Assembly (NCBI RefSeq): GCF_005280295.1
Contig: NZ_CP040020.1
Location: forward strand, 1,116,001 to 1,180,000
Length of the DNA stretch: 64,000 nt
Origin: Brevibacterium sp. CS2
GTDB taxonomy: Bacteria > Actinomycetota > Actinomycetes > Actinomycetales > Brevibacteriaceae
Reading direction: 5' to 3'
Shown here: positions 17,214 to 26,250 of the stretch, one piece after another
Layout: every line of letters begins with the position of its first letter
How positions within the stretch are numbered: position 1 is the first letter of the stretch
Notes under the pieces: model-generated
Databases searched by the model: none
Seen by the model: only the letters and a program-made list of their open reading frames with translations
Told to the model about the DNA's origin: nothing
Translations under genes and position numbers: made by a program

Positions 17214-17855
17214 TCAGCTCGAGGCGCCGGTGGTCGGCCCCTCGGCCTCGAGCGGGGTCGAGGGATCCGAGATCGAGTCGTCGAGGATGACGGCGTCGGA
17301 CGAGGTGCCCGCGGCCTTGCCGGAGGCGCTCGCCCTGCCGGCGCCGGACGTGCCGGTGGCCTTCGACGAGGGCTCGGTGACGGATCCGCCCGCGCTGGTC
17401 TTCGATCCGGCCTCCACGCCGGTGTCCTGCTGCGCCTGCGAGGTCGGATCCGCGACGCTGCCGGAAGCCGGCGTGGCGGCAGCGGCGGCCTTCGCCTCGG
17501 CGTCCTTCTTCGCGTCGAGGTCGTCTGCGCCGGCAGCGGCGCTCTTCTCCGCCTTCTTCTGCTCGCGGTTGGTCTTGACGTCGTCGACCTTGCCCTGCAC
17601 CGCACCGACGGCGGATCCGGCGGCGGACTGCACCTTGCCGGCCACCTCGGGAGCCTTCTCCTTGACGCGGTCGGCGACGATCGGCGCCTGCTCCTTGACG
17701 GTGTCGGTCGCCTTGGTCACCGAGTCCTGGACGCGGGGGTCCTGCCACCACTCCTCGACCTGGGCCTTGAGCTTCTCGTAGCTCTGGCGGCCGGCACGCG
17801 AACCGAGCACGAACCCGACTCCGACGCCGGCGAGAAGAATGAGTCGCTTCTTCAT
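17214..17855 (-). CDS. YtxH-like membrane-anchored Ala-rich protein
   Basis: A 213-residue protein beginning with one hydrophobic helix (LILLAGVGVGFVLGSRAG), followed by a long, charged, Ala/Lys-rich amphipathic region with repeated VKE-AP-V blocks (DTVKEQAPIVADRVKEKAPE). The helix followed by GSRAGR is typical of YtxH-domain proteins, which are linked to stress and the cell envelope, with unclear function. The last 90 residues are low-complexity Ala/Ser/Gly/Thr. ATG 17855 has GGGAGGG upstream. It lies 104 bases downstream of the BrkB-type gene on the same strand and is likely cotranscribed with it. Confidence 0.7.
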   Translation of the reverse strand: MKKRLILLAGVGVGFVLGSRAGRQSYEKLKAQVEEWWQDPRVQDSVTKATDTVKEQAPIVADRVKEKAPEVAGKVQSAAGSAVGAVQGKVDDVKTNREQKKAEKSAAAGADDLDAKKDAEAKAAAAATPASGSVADPTSQAQQDTGVEAGSKTSAGGSVTEPSSKATGTSGAGRASASGKAAGTSSDAVILDDSISDPSTPLEAEGPTTGASS

Positions 17856-17959
17856 GGTCCCTCCCTGGGGTCAGCGCCCTGAACGGCGCATGGATATCAC
17901 GGCAAGCATCCTTGCTCCGCGCGATCGTGCGCGAGAGCGCCTGCCGGTTCGGTGCCAGT

Positions 17960-19096
17960 CTATACCGGCAGGGAGTTCTCGTCCCCGTCGGTGGCTCCGC
18001 GGGATTCCCGGAGTTCTCGACCCTGGCGCTGGAAGCGGGCCTGCACCTGCGCGTCGTCGATGATCTTCTTCGTCGACCGCGGTGGGAGCTGGATGGTGTC
18101 CTCGGCGAGGATCCCGGCCTGGAGCTGGCGGGTGCGCTCGATCTCCGAGTCGAACTCCGCGCCGAACAGCAGCGCCATGTTCGTCAGCCACAGCCAGAAC
18201 AGGAAGATCAGCACTCCGGCGAATGCCCCGTAGGTCGAATCGAAGCCGCTGAACACGACGGCGTAGAGGTAGAGGCCGGCGGTGAGGATCGCCCAGGCGA
18301 GCAGCGCGACGAGCGCGCCGATCGTCGAGAGCACGAACTTGGCGCGGCGGACGTTGCTCGTGCCGGCGTAGAGCAGGGTGATGAGGAGGAGGGTGAGGAC
18401 GAGTGCGAGCGGGAAGCGGACCCAGGCCCAGACGGTGGTGAGGGTGTCGTCGAACCCGAACGGCTCGAGGAGCGCAGTGGAGCCCAGCAGGCACAGGAGG
18501 ATCGCGACGACGAGCCCGATCGCGACGATCGTCACGAGGTAGGTCTGGAGGAAGCGGAGCCAGCTCGAGCGTCCCTCGGCCATCCCGTAGACGTCGTTGA
18601 TCGCGGCACCGAAAGCGCGCACGAACTTGCTCGCCGACCACAGCGAGGCGAGGATGCCGATGCCGAACGCCGCACCGCCGCCGGGGGATTCGGCGAGGCT
18701 GAGCAGCGGCTGCTCGAGCTGCTGGACGCTGCCCTCGCCGGACACCTGGGACAGCCAGTCCATCACTGCTGACACCGTCTGCGGGCCCTGGCCGAACACG
18801 TTGAGGATCGACAGCACCGCGACGATCGCCGGGAGCAGCGCGAGCATGAAGTAGAAGGACAGCGTGGCGGCGGTGTTGTGCCGCCGGTTGTGCTTGTACT
18901 GATGGATGGTGCGGGCCCACGCGTACTTCCACGAGGTCTTCGTCAGCCGGTGCGGCGAGGCCTCGGCGGTGCTGCCGGTGTGCCGGCGGTCGGACTCGGC
19001 ATGCTGATGCCCGGACGCGCTCCGGCCCGGGTTCGGGCCGCCGGCGGCGTCCTGGCGGGTGTCCTGGCGCGGGTCCTGCTTCGACTGGGTGCTCAC
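17960..19096 (-). CDS. YihY/BrkB-family inner-membrane protein
   Basis: A 378-residue protein with about six membrane segments, clearly of the YihY/virulence-factor BrkB family (NTAATLSFYFMLALLPAIVA, ILASLWSASKFVRAFGAAIN, STYGAFAGVLIFLFWLWLTN). The function of this family is not established; an old annotation as RNase BN was an error. A hydrophilic N-terminal tail of about 60 residues and a charged C-terminal tail flank the core. Start is GTG at 19096 with only a weak ribosome site. It is divergent from the GlgC-like gene. Confidence 0.88.
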   Translation of the reverse strand: MSTQSKQDPRQDTRQDAAGGPNPGRSASGHQHAESDRRHTGSTAEASPHRLTKTSWKYAWARTIHQYKHNRRHNTAATLSFYFMLALLPAIVAVLSILNVFGQGPQTVSAVMDWLSQVSGEGSVQQLEQPLLSLAESPGGGAAFGIGILASLWSASKFVRAFGAAINDVYGMAEGRSSWLRFLQTYLVTIVAIGLVVAILLCLLGSTALLEPFGFDDTLTTVWAWVRFPLALVLTLLLITLLYAGTSNVRRAKFVLSTIGALVALLAWAILTAGLYLYAVVFSGFDSTYGAFAGVLIFLFWLWLTNMALLFGAEFDSEIERTRQLQAGILAEDTIQLPPRSTKKIIDDAQVQARFQRQGRELRESRGATDGDENSLPV

Positions 19097-19197
19097 AGGG
19101 AAAGTCTAGGCGACTTCACGGGATCGGAGAGCCGGTGCGCGCCGGTTCCGCGCTCTAGGATGGGACGGGTTCCGACAAGGCATGTTCCTCATGAAGG

Positions 19198-20372
19198 GTG
19201 GTCCCTCCCGTGCGCATCCCCCGCATCCTCGCACTCGTCCTCGCCGGCGGCAGGGGCAGCCGGCTCGAGAGTCTGACGCAGGACCAGCCCAAGCCCACCC
19301 TGCCGATCGGCGGCACGTACACGCTCATCGACATCGCGCTGAGCAATCTCGCGCACTCCCACATCCGCGACGTCTGGATGGTCGAGCAGTTCCAGCCGCA
19401 CAAGCTCAACCTCTACATCGACAACGGGCGGCCGTGGGACCTCGACCGCACGCACGGCGGGCTCGTCGTCACCCCGCCGTTCGAGGGCGGGGAGGGGAGG
19501 GGTTCGCGCAGGGCAATGCGGACTCCCTGGCCCGCCAGCTCGACGCGATGAGGGAGTTCGCACCCGAGCACGTGCTCGTCCTCAGCGCCGACCACCTCTA
19601 CAACCTCAACTTCCTCGACGTCTACGACACCCACCTGCAGCACGGGGCGGACCTCACCATGGTCACCACCCATCAGGACGGCGACGCCTCGCGCTACGGG
19701 GTGGTCGAGATCGGGCCGGAGCGCCGGATCGCGAGCTTCGAGTACAAGCCGGAGGGCGCCCGCGACACCTACGTCACGACGGAGATCTTCCTCTACCGGG
19801 CCGAGGCGCTGTTCGAGGCGCTCGAGGAGCTGCTCGAGGAGAACGGGCAGCTCTCCGACTACGGCGACGAGCTCATCCCGCACTTCCTCGCCGAGCGCAC
19901 CGTGGTGTCCCACGACCTCGGCGGGTACTGGATGGACCTCGGCACGCTCCAGTCGTACTGGACGACGAACCTCCAGCTCATCGATGGCGAGGCGATCGAC
20001 CTCCACCGCCCCGACTGGCCGCTGTTGTCCGCACAGCCCCAGCGGCTGCCGGCGTTCCTCGGCCAGTCGGCGCAGGCGCGCCGGGCGTTCATCAGCGCCG
20101 GGGCCGAGGTGCACGGCGGCGTGGAGCACTCCGTCGTCGGCATCGACTGCCGGATCGAGGCCGGAGCCGAGGTGCGCGACTCGGTCCTCCTCGACGGCGC
20201 CGTGGTCGAATCCGGGGTGCGGCTGCGCAACTGCATCGTCGCGCCCGGCGCGCGCATCGCTGCGGGTCCCGACCGCGGCGGCGAGGGCGTGCTCACCCTC
20301 ATCGGCCACGACGGCACGATCGACAAGCGCGTCCCCCTCGACGACTCCGCCCCGCTCCCGACGCTGAGCTGA
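19198..20372 (+). pseudogene. GlgC-like sugar-phosphate nucleotidyltransferase, single-base frameshift
   Basis: The gene should encode about 390 residues resembling glucose-1-phosphate adenylyltransferase. The first part (19198 or 19210 to about 19500) has the nucleotide-binding motif LALVLAGGRGSRLESLT and QDQPKPTLPIGG. The rest continues in a frame one base back: EGFAQGNADSLARQLDAM, VLVLSADHLY, GVVEIG, GYWMDLGTLQSYW, then a left-handed beta-helix end. The switch falls in the G-rich run at 19486-19502, where one G is missing relative to the family pattern GEGxGFAxGNAD. Without the extra base the protein stops after about 118 residues. This is a real mutation, a sequencing error at a homopolymer, or less likely programmed slippage. 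Start is GTG; AAGGG lies upstream. Confidence 0.82.
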
Positions 20373-20452
20373 CGGGGCCCGGCGCCGGGCTCGGCGCCGG
20401 GCCGATGCGGGTCCGACGCCATGGCGATCCGGCCGGGTGCCGAGACAGCGAA

Positions 20453-20485
20453 ATCCCGCGGTTCCGTTCTCAGGAACCGCGGGAT
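20453..20485. terminator. Bidirectional terminator between glgC-like gene and etfA
   Basis: A perfect 13-bp stem, ATCCCGCGGTTCC (20453-20465) and its complement (20473-20485), around a seven-base loop. It sits between two convergent genes. Confidence 0.75.
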
Positions 20486-20532
20486 ATCGCGTTCTGGATG
20501 AGCCTCAGGGGTCAGGGCTCAGCCGGGGTGGT

Positions 20533-21483
20533 TCACTTGCGGGCGTTGACCGCCTCGGTCGCCTGCGGGAGGACCTGGAACAGGTCGCCCACGACGCCGT
20601 AGTCGGCGAGCTCGAAGATCGGCGCCTCGTCGTCCTTGTTGATGGCGACGATGTTCTTCGAGGTCTGCATGCCGGCGCGGTGCTGGATCGCACCGGAGAT
20701 GCCGGCCGCCACGTAGAGCTGCGGCGACACGGTCTTTCCGGTCTGCCCGACCTGGTTGGCGTGCGGGTACCAGCCGGCATCCACCGCGGCGCGGGACGCA
20801 CCCACAGCGGCGCCGAGCGCATCGGCGAGCGCCTCGACCGGAGCGAAGTCGCCGGCGGTGCCGCGGCCGCCGGAGACCACGATCGCGGCCTCGTTGAGCT
20901 GCGGGCGACCGGACTGCGGCTTCTCCTCGACGGAGACGACGCGGGCGGTCTTCGCGGCATCGCTCGGGGCGAAGTCGACGGTCTCGACCGCACCGGCACC
21001 GGCGGCGGCCTCCGGGGAGACCGAGTTCGGTTTGACGGCGACGATCGGGGTGCCCTTGGTGACACGTCCGGAGACGGTGTAGGAACCGGCGAACACCGAC
21101 TGCGTGGCGACGAAGCCCTCGGCGATGTCGCTGGCATCGGTGATGATGCCGGAACCGGTGCGGACGGCCGCGCGGGCGGCGATCTCCCGGCCGTCGGCGG
21201 TGGCGGGCACGAGCACGCCGGCGGGCTGCCGGGTCTCGATGAGGTTCGCCAGGAGCTCGGCCTGCGGAGCCACGAGGAACTCCGAGTAGGCCGGATCCGA
21301 GGCGACGAGCACCTTCTCGGCGCCGTACTCGCCGAGGGTCGAGGCGGCCGCCTCGCCCTGGGCGGCGTCGCCGACGAACACGGCGGTGGGCTCGCCCAGG
21401 CGCTTGGCGAAGGTGAGCATCTCCAGGGTGGACTTGCGGACGTCGCCGTCCACGTGGTCTACGAGAACAAGAACTTCAGACAT
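20533..21483 (-). CDS. etfA: Electron transfer flavoprotein alpha subunit
   Basis: A 316-residue protein of normal length. The C-terminal FAD-binding domain shows [10 protein letters not shown] and the ETF-alpha signature [20 protein letters not shown] with IQHRAGMQ. With EtfB it accepts electrons from acyl-CoA dehydrogenases and passes them to ETF-quinone oxidoreductase. ATG 21483 fits the family start ([10 protein letters not shown]). It lies 60 bases downstream of etfB on the same strand. Confidence 0.96.
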   Translation of the reverse strand: MSEVLVLVDHVDGDVRKSTLEMLTFAKRLGEPTAVFVGDAAQGEAAASTLGEYGAEKVLVASDPAYSEFLVAPQAELLANLIETRQPAGVLVPATADGREIAARAAVRTGSGIITDASDIAEGFVATQSVFAGSYTVSGRVTKGTPIVAVKPNSVSPEAAAGAGAVETVDFAPSDAAKTARVVSVEEKPQSGRPQLNEAAIVVSGGRGTAGDFAPVEALADALGAAVGASRAAVDAGWYPHANQVGQTGKTVSPQLYVAAGISGAIQHRAGMQTSKNIVAINKDDEAPIFELADYGVVGDLFQVLPQATEAVNARK

Positions 21484-21543
21484 GGTGTGTGATCAATCCT
21501 TCAGTCAGGAGGAGTCTGTGCGATTCGGGTGCGGACCGGCGGA

Positions 21544-22335
21544 TCAGACGAGCTTCTTCGACGCCAGCCACTCGATGAGCTGGTTGCCGCCCTCGCCCTC
21601 GTCGGTGACGATCTCACCGGCGGTGCGCGGCGGACGCTCGGTCAGCTCGACGACCTCGGTGGTGGCACCGGCGGCGCCGACCTCTCCGGCGTCGACGCCG
21701 AGCTCGGACAGCTCGTACTCCTCGAGCGGCTTCTTCTTCGCGGCCATGATGCCCTTGAAGGAGGGGTAGCGCGGCTCGTTGATCTGGTCGGTGACCGACA
21801 CGAGCGCCGGCAGGGTGACCTCGATGTGCTGCGAGGCGGTGTCGCCGTCGCGGCGGATCTTGGCGGTGCCGCCGGAGACCTCGAGGGCCGAGGCCTGGGT
21901 CGCGGCGGGACGGCCGAGCAGCTCGGCGACCTGCACCGGCACGACCGACATCTGGCCGTCGGTGGAGGCGAGGCCGGTGATGACGAGATCGACCGGACCC
22001 TCCTCCTCCTCGACCTTCTTCACGGCAGCGGCGAGCACCTTCGCGGTGCCGAGGGCGCAGGAGGCCTCGAGCGCGTCGTCGAGGACGTGGACGCCGGAGT
22101 CGGCGCCCATCTGCAGGGCCTTGCGCACGGCGTCGACGGCATCGTCGGGGCCGACGGTGACGGCGATGACCTCGGCGTCGTCCTCGTCCTCGGCGATCTT
22201 GAGGGCGGCCTCGACCGCGTACTCGTCGAGCTCCGAGAGGAGGCCGTCGACGGAGCGGTCGACGGTGTTGTCCGACTCGAACGAGCGGTCACCGGCGGCG
22301 TCCGGGACGTACTTGACAAAAGTGACAATCCGCAT
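21544..22335 (-). CDS. etfB: Electron transfer flavoprotein beta subunit
   Basis: A 263-residue protein that binds AMP and pairs with EtfA. Typical parts are MRIVTFVKYVPD at the start, VGPDDAVDAVRKALQMGAD, LVITGLASTDGQMSVVP, and the C-terminal recognition loop LPALVSVTDQINEPRYPSFK. I use ATG 22335 because the family begins there; an ATG 12 bases upstream (22347) is directly next to AGGAAGG and is too close to use it. A perfect CGTTCGAACG palindrome lies upstream. Confidence 0.95.
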   Translation of the reverse strand: MRIVTFVKYVPDAAGDRSFESDNTVDRSVDGLLSELDEYAVEAALKIAEDEDDAEVIAVTVGPDDAVDAVRKALQMGADSGVHVLDDALEASCALGTAKVLAAAVKKVEEEEGPVDLVITGLASTDGQMSVVPVQVAELLGRPAATQASALEVSGGTAKIRRDGDTASQHIEVTLPALVSVTDQINEPRYPSFKGIMAAKKKPLEEYELSELGVDAGEVGAAGATTEVVELTERPPRTAGEIVTDEGEGGNQLIEWLASKKLV

Positions 22336-22369
22336 GGGGAGATTCATCCTTCCTGAAGAACCTGGTACC

Positions 22370-22379
22370 CGTTCGAACG
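22370..22379. promoter_or_regulatory. Palindrome upstream of etfB
   Basis: CGTTCGAACG is a perfect 10-bp palindrome 35 bases upstream of etfB, in the 85-base gap after the CoA-transferase gene. The core GTTCGAAC recurs upstream of the SDR gene at 36134-36141. It may be an operator for a TetR-like regulator; the window contains none. Confidence 0.35.
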
Positions 22380-22420
22380 CGAAGACGTGCACCTTCGAAA
22401 GGGATAGCTCTCTAACGTTA

Positions 22421-23644
22421 TCAACTGGCGATGATGCCTTCATCATGGAGTCTGCCGATCTCAGCAGATCCCAAGCCGAGGCGTTCGGTGAGGACCGCCT
22501 CGGTCGCGGATCCGAAGACCGTCGGGGAATCCTCGGCGAGGTACTCCCCGTTGACCCGGATGGGCGAGGCGCCCACGAGCATGGTGCCGAGCGCCTCGGA
22601 TTCCAGGGTGCGCAGCACGCCGGCTCCCGCCGGGACGTCCTGCGCGGCGGCGAGGGTGTCCTGCGCCACTTCGCCGAGCGAGGCATACGGCGCCCAGAGC
22701 ACTCCCGACCCCTCGAGGTCGGCGGTGATCTGTGCGGCCGTGCGCGCGGCGAACCACGGCTTGAGCAGTGCCTCGAGGGTCTCCCGGTACGTGTACCGGT
22801 TGGTCTCGAGGGCGAAGTCGGTGCCGAGGGCGGTCTCCAAGGCGCTGACCACCTCGGTCAGCCCGGTGACTTTGACGAGGTTGCCCCACTGGCGCTTGGT
22901 GATCGCGGTGATCATGACGTAGCGCCCGTCGGAGGTCGCGAAGTCCGAGCCGAATGATCCGAAGATGTGGTTGCCGTGCTTGGCGCGCTCACCGGCCGGC
23001 TGCAAGGTCTCGGTGTACCACCCGAGATTGGCGACCGCGGCCAGCGCGATGTCCTTGAGCGCGATCTCCTCGTAGAGGCCCTCGCCGGTGGACCGGCGGT
23101 GGAGAAGCCCGGTGAGCACGGCGGTCGCGGCGGCCTGACCGCACAGCAGGTCCCAGGCCGGGAGCGCGTGGTTGGCTGGGCCGTCGACCTCGGCGGAGCC
23201 GGTGATGAGCGGGATGCCGGCCTCGGCGTTGACGGTGTAGTCGACCCCCGGCCCGCCGTCGGCCGAACCCTGCACCTTGACGTGGATGAGGTCCGCCCGC
23301 TTGCCGCGGAGCACCTCATCGGACAGGAACGGGCGGCCGACGTTGTTCTCGACGAAGATTCCGGCGTCCTCGCCCGGGGAGGTGATGAGCGCCTGCGCGA
23401 GCTCCTGGCCGGCCTCGCTGCGCAGATCTATCGCGACCGAGCGCTTGCTCCGGTTGAGGGTGCCCCAGTAGATCGACCGGCCCTCCGGCGTGATCGGCCA
23501 GCGGTCGATGTCCGGGCCGCCCTTGATCGGGTCGATCTTGATGACCTCGGCCCCGAGCTGGGCGAGGCCCAGGCAGGAGGACGGTCCGGCGACGAAGGAG
23601 TCGTTCTCGAAGACGGTGATCCCGGCGAGCGGCTTGAGCGCCAT
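22421..23644 (-). CDS. Class III (CaiB/BaiF) CoA-transferase
   Basis: A 407-residue class III CoA-transferase. Start region LAGITVFENDSFVAGPSSCL and AQLGAEVIKIDPIKGGPDID are typical. The expected catalytic Asp appears in the segment NHALPAWDLLCGQAAATAVL. Family members near this branch include racemase-like and formyl-CoA transferase-like proteins. Its ATG overlaps the thiolase stop by one base (TGATG), so it is cotranslated with the thiolase. It precedes etfB by 85 bases. Substrate is unknown; linkage to thiolase suggests activation or release of an acyl group in a beta-oxidation-type route. Confidence 0.88.
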   Translation of the reverse strand: MALKPLAGITVFENDSFVAGPSSCLGLAQLGAEVIKIDPIKGGPDIDRWPITPEGRSIYWGTLNRSKRSVAIDLRSEAGQELAQALITSPGEDAGIFVENNVGRPFLSDEVLRGKRADLIHVKVQGSADGGPGVDYTVNAEAGIPLITGSAEVDGPANHALPAWDLLCGQAAATAVLTGLLHRRSTGEGLYEEIALKDIALAAVANLGWYTETLQPAGERAKHGNHIFGSFGSDFATSDGRYVMITAITKRQWGNLVKVTGLTEVVSALETALGTDFALETNRYTYRETLEALLKPWFAARTAAQITADLEGSGVLWAPYASLGEVAQDTLAAAQDVPAGAGVLRTLESEALGTMLVGASPIRVNGEYLAEDSPTVFGSATEAVLTERLGLGSAEIGRLHDEGIIAS

Positions 23645-24867
23645 CAGGCCTCGACCCGCTCGAACACGGCCGCGAGCCCCTGGCCGCCGCCGATGCACAT
23701 GGTCTCGAGCCCGTAGCGGGCGCCGCGGCGGTCCATCTCGCGCACGAGGGTGGTGAGGATGCGCACGCCGGTGCAGCCCACCGGGTGACCCAGCGAGATC
23801 CCCGAGCCGTTGACGTTGGTGCGCTCGAAGTCGGCCTTGCCGAAGTCCCACTCGCGGGTGCAGGCGAGCGCCTGTGCGGCGAAGGCCTCGTTGAGCTCGA
23901 TGAGGTCGATGTCCTTCATCGTCAGGCCGGCGCGGCCGAGCGCCTTCTCCACGGCCGGCACGGGGCCGATCCCCATCCGGTTCGGCTCGACCCCGGCCAC
24001 GCCCCAGCTGACGAACCGGGCGAGCGGCTTGAGGCCGAGCGCCTCGGCCTTGGAGCGGGTGGTGACGATGGTCGCGGCGGCGCCGTCGTTCTGACCCGAG
24101 GCGTTGCCGGCGGTGACGGTCGCCTCGGAGTCCTGCTTGCCCATGATCGGCTTGAGCTTGGACAGCGACTCGAGGTTCGCCCCCGGGCGGATGTGCTCGT
24201 CGAGGGTGATCTGCTGCTCGGGCTTCTTGCGGGTGGCCGGGATGGTGATCGGCACGATCTCCTCGGCGAAGGTCCCGTTGTCGGTCGCGGCCGCGGCGCG
24301 GCGGTGCGACTCGACGGCGAGCTCGTCCTGCTCCTGGCGGGAGATCCCGTACTCGCGGCGCAGGTTCTCCGCGGTCTCGATCATGCCGCCGGGCACCGGG
24401 TAGTGGGTGCCGCCGGCGGTGAGGCGCCCGCGCACCAGGCTGTCCTTGAGCTCGATGTTGCCGCCGCGCACGCCCCAGCGGATGTTCTCGTTGAAGAACG
24501 CGGCGCGGCTCATGGTCTCCGCGCCGCCGGAGATGACGACCTCGGCGCCGCCGGTGGCGATCGCGGACACGCCGTCGATGACGGCCTGCAGGGCCGAGCC
24601 GCAGCGGCGGTCGACCTGGCGGCCGGGAACGGTGGTGGGCAGGCCGGCGTTGAGCGCGACGACGCGGCCGAGCGCCGGGGCCTCCATCTGCGGGTAGCAC
24701 TGCCCGAAGATCACGTCGTCGATGACGTCCGGGGCGATGCCGGTGCGCTCGATGAGGGCCTTGACGACCTGGGTGCCGAGCTCCTCGGGAGCGATGTCCT
24801 TGAACTGGCCGCCGTAGGCGCCGACGGGGGAGCGCAGGGGTTCGCAGATGACGATGTCTTCAGACAT
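23644..24867 (-). CDS. Thiolase (acetyl-CoA C-acyltransferase)
   Basis: A 407-residue degradative/biosynthetic thiolase that cleaves 3-oxoacyl-CoA with CoA or makes acetoacetyl-CoA. The acyl-accepting Cys is at about residue 89 (VDRRCGSALQAV). The other active-site motifs are NEAFAAQALAC, GHPVGCTGVRI and the C-terminal CIGGGQG. ATG 24867 has AGGAGGG upstream. It heads the thiolase, CoA-transferase, etfB, etfA set. An AT-rich promoter region with a dyad lies upstream at 24939-24987. Confidence 0.94.
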   Translation of the reverse strand: MSEDIVICEPLRSPVGAYGGQFKDIAPEELGTQVVKALIERTGIAPDVIDDVIFGQCYPQMEAPALGRVVALNAGLPTTVPGRQVDRRCGSALQAVIDGVSAIATGGAEVVISGGAETMSRAAFFNENIRWGVRGGNIELKDSLVRGRLTAGGTHYPVPGGMIETAENLRREYGISRQEQDELAVESHRRAAAATDNGTFAEEIVPITIPATRKKPEQQITLDEHIRPGANLESLSKLKPIMGKQDSEATVTAGNASGQNDGAAATIVTTRSKAEALGLKPLARFVSWGVAGVEPNRMGIGPVPAVEKALGRAGLTMKDIDLIELNEAFAAQALACTREWDFGKADFERTNVNGSGISLGHPVGCTGVRILTTLVREMDRRGARYGLETMCIGGGQGLAAVFERVEA

Positions 24868-24938
24868 GGGTGCCCTCCTGGAGGCGATGGGTGACGGGAG
24901 TCGTGACCGTATGGGTCCACTGTGTCACGGGTTATCTA

Positions 24939-24987
24939 TACCTGTCCAGAGGGTATTCACGTTGGATTAATACTTCTTCGACAGGTA
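24939..24987. promoter_or_regulatory. Promoter region with dyad upstream of thiolase gene
   Basis: This AT-rich stretch, about 70-120 bases upstream of the thiolase start, holds an 8-bp inverted repeat, TACCTGTC (24939-24946) and GACAGGTA (24980-24987). Between the arms there is another small dyad, GTATT/AATAC. It is the only markedly AT-rich piece nearby and likely carries the operon promoter and a regulator site. Confidence 0.4.
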
Positions 24988-25122
24988 ATCAGGCCCCTGG
25001 CGGGGCCCCGGCAGGGCCTTCGGGTGGGCTCCGGTGTGCGGGCGAGGTGTCCGGTGTGCGGGCAGGGCGTTCGCGGGGAGGGGTTCAGGTGCCTTCCTCT
25101 TCACGTGCCTCCGCGGAGCCGT

Positions 25123-25647
25123 TCATGCGTCCTCGATGAGTGCCCGGTAGTGCGCGCACATGCTGGGGACGTAGTCGGGTTCGAAGTCGATCTCCGCGGG
25201 GTCCTCGGCGTCGGTGATCACCGCGGCGAGCCGGTCGAGGTAGAACTCCCAGCCAGGGCCGCTGAATTCCGCGGTCGCGGGATCGTCGAGGTGGTGCAGG
25301 AGAGTGACGCGACTTCCGTCGGGTGCTGCCGAGACCTCGGCGGAGAGGCGCCACGGCTGCCCGGCCCTGGCGTCGACGGTCACACCGAGCCGGTGCGGGG
25401 GCTCGCAGGCGGTGATGCGCGCGGTCTGCTCCGGGGCACCTTCCTCCGCGTTGAGTCGGATGGCGATCGTGCCGGAGGCCGGGTCCCCGGACCACGGGCC
25501 GATCCAGGCCGCGGTGCGGCTCGACTCGGTGAGCGCGGCCCAGAGCTCGGCGGGTTCGACGGCGAACTCGCGGCTGATCTCGAGCGTGAGCGGGTGGTGC
25601 GCGGACAGGCGTCCGGTCGGGGTCCGTCCGGTGGGTGTCGCGGTCAT
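25123..25647 (-). CDS. SRPBCC/AHSA1-like protein
   Basis: A 174-residue protein with the START-like fold of the activator-of-Hsp90 (AHSA1) group: REFAVEPAELWAALTESSRT and AAWIGPWSGD at the front, and a closing helix GPGWEFYLDRLAAVITD. Such proteins bind hydrophobic ligands, and many have no known role. ATG 25647 follows GAGGGAGAG. It converges with nothing close; a repeat-rich intergenic region lies upstream. No enzyme motif is visible. Confidence 0.8.
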   Translation of the reverse strand: MTATPTGRTPTGRLSAHHPLTLEISREFAVEPAELWAALTESSRTAAWIGPWSGDPASGTIAIRLNAEEGAPEQTARITACEPPHRLGVTVDARAGQPWRLSAEVSAAPDGSRVTLLHHLDDPATAEFSGPGWEFYLDRLAAVITDAEDPAEIDFEPDYVPSMCAHYRALIEDA

Positions 25648-25896
25648 GGCTCTCCCTCGGCGGGCGGGTCGCGGGGGCGGTGCGGTGGTGCGCTGCGGTG
25701 GGGTGGTACTGCAGTGCTGCTGGGCTGGGGTGCTGCGGTGCTGGGGTGCTGCGGTGCGCCGTGATGCGGTGCTGCGCTGCACGGCCCCGGGATCCCATCG
25801 TACGGCGGCGGTCCGGCCGGGACCAGGGTCGCCGAGCGGGACCACGGTCGCCGGCTGGGTTCCCGGGTCGTTCCAGTGCGGATACCGGCGGGTAAG

Positions 25897-26016
25897 CGCA
25901 CTGGAGTGGCTGCGGAGATGCAGGACCGCACTGGAGTGGCTGGGGTGATGCTGGACCGCACTGGATTGGCTGGGCGAGGCCGGCACCGCACTGAAATGAC
26001 TGCGGAGGGCTCCTGG
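25897..26016. repeat. Four tandem 30-bp repeats
   Basis: Units begin at 25897, 25927, 25957 and 25987, each starting CGCACTGGA or a close variant, followed by GTGGCTG. The first two units are most alike; the fourth is the most diverged (CGCACTGAAATGACTG). An inverted copy of the core (TCCAGTGCG) at 25872-25880 can pair with the first unit to give a 9-bp stem. The period is exactly ten codons. Confidence 0.8.
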
Positions 26017-26080
26017 GGATGACCTCGGTCTCGCCCACCCGCCGCGGGTGCCGTCGAGCTGCCACTTCTGCGCGACCCCG

Positions 26081-26175
26081 GCATCGACCTGCCATCTGTG
26101 CTCGAGGATCCATGGGTGCTTCGAGCGGGAGCGACAGCTCGACGGGAGGATCGAACAGAAGTGGCAGGTCGATGC
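26081..26175. repeat. Palindromic intergenic repeat, copy B
   Basis: A 95-base nested dyad. The outer arms GCATCGACCTGCCA (26081-26094) and TGGCAGGTCGATGC (26162-26175) are perfect complements. Next come TCTGT/ACAGA and CTCGA/TCGA pairs, and an inner TCGAGC (26121-26126) with GCTCGA (26137-26142). A partial extra copy of the arm, GTCGAGCTGCCACTTCTG, starts at about 26053. It shares its arm core and inner motif with 15404-15471. Confidence 0.65.
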
Positions 26176-26250
26176 GAGAGCAGGTGCTGCGGACCCTCGG
26201 CCCGCCGCTCAACCCATGGCCCGCGCCCCCTCACCCCGCGGACCCGCCGC

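Larger units (their letters stand above)
25648..26250. other. Repeat-rich 600-base intergenic region
   Basis: No convincing gene lies here between the SRPBCC start and the LysR stop. The stretch holds short GGTGCTGCGGTGCTG-type repeats (about 25690-25790), an inverted copy of a 30-bp repeat (25872-25880), four tandem 30-bp units, and a long palindromic element. ORFs cross it on several frames but show no codon preference or family. Confidence 0.7.

Noticed and set aside
25648..25986. N-terminal extension of the SRPBCC frame through the tandem repeats
   Set aside because: The family begins at 25647 with a good ribosome site; the upstream part is only repeat translation.
25897..26016. CRISPR array
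   Set aside because: The 30-bp units are directly adjacent with no spacers and are imperfect; no cas genes are present.
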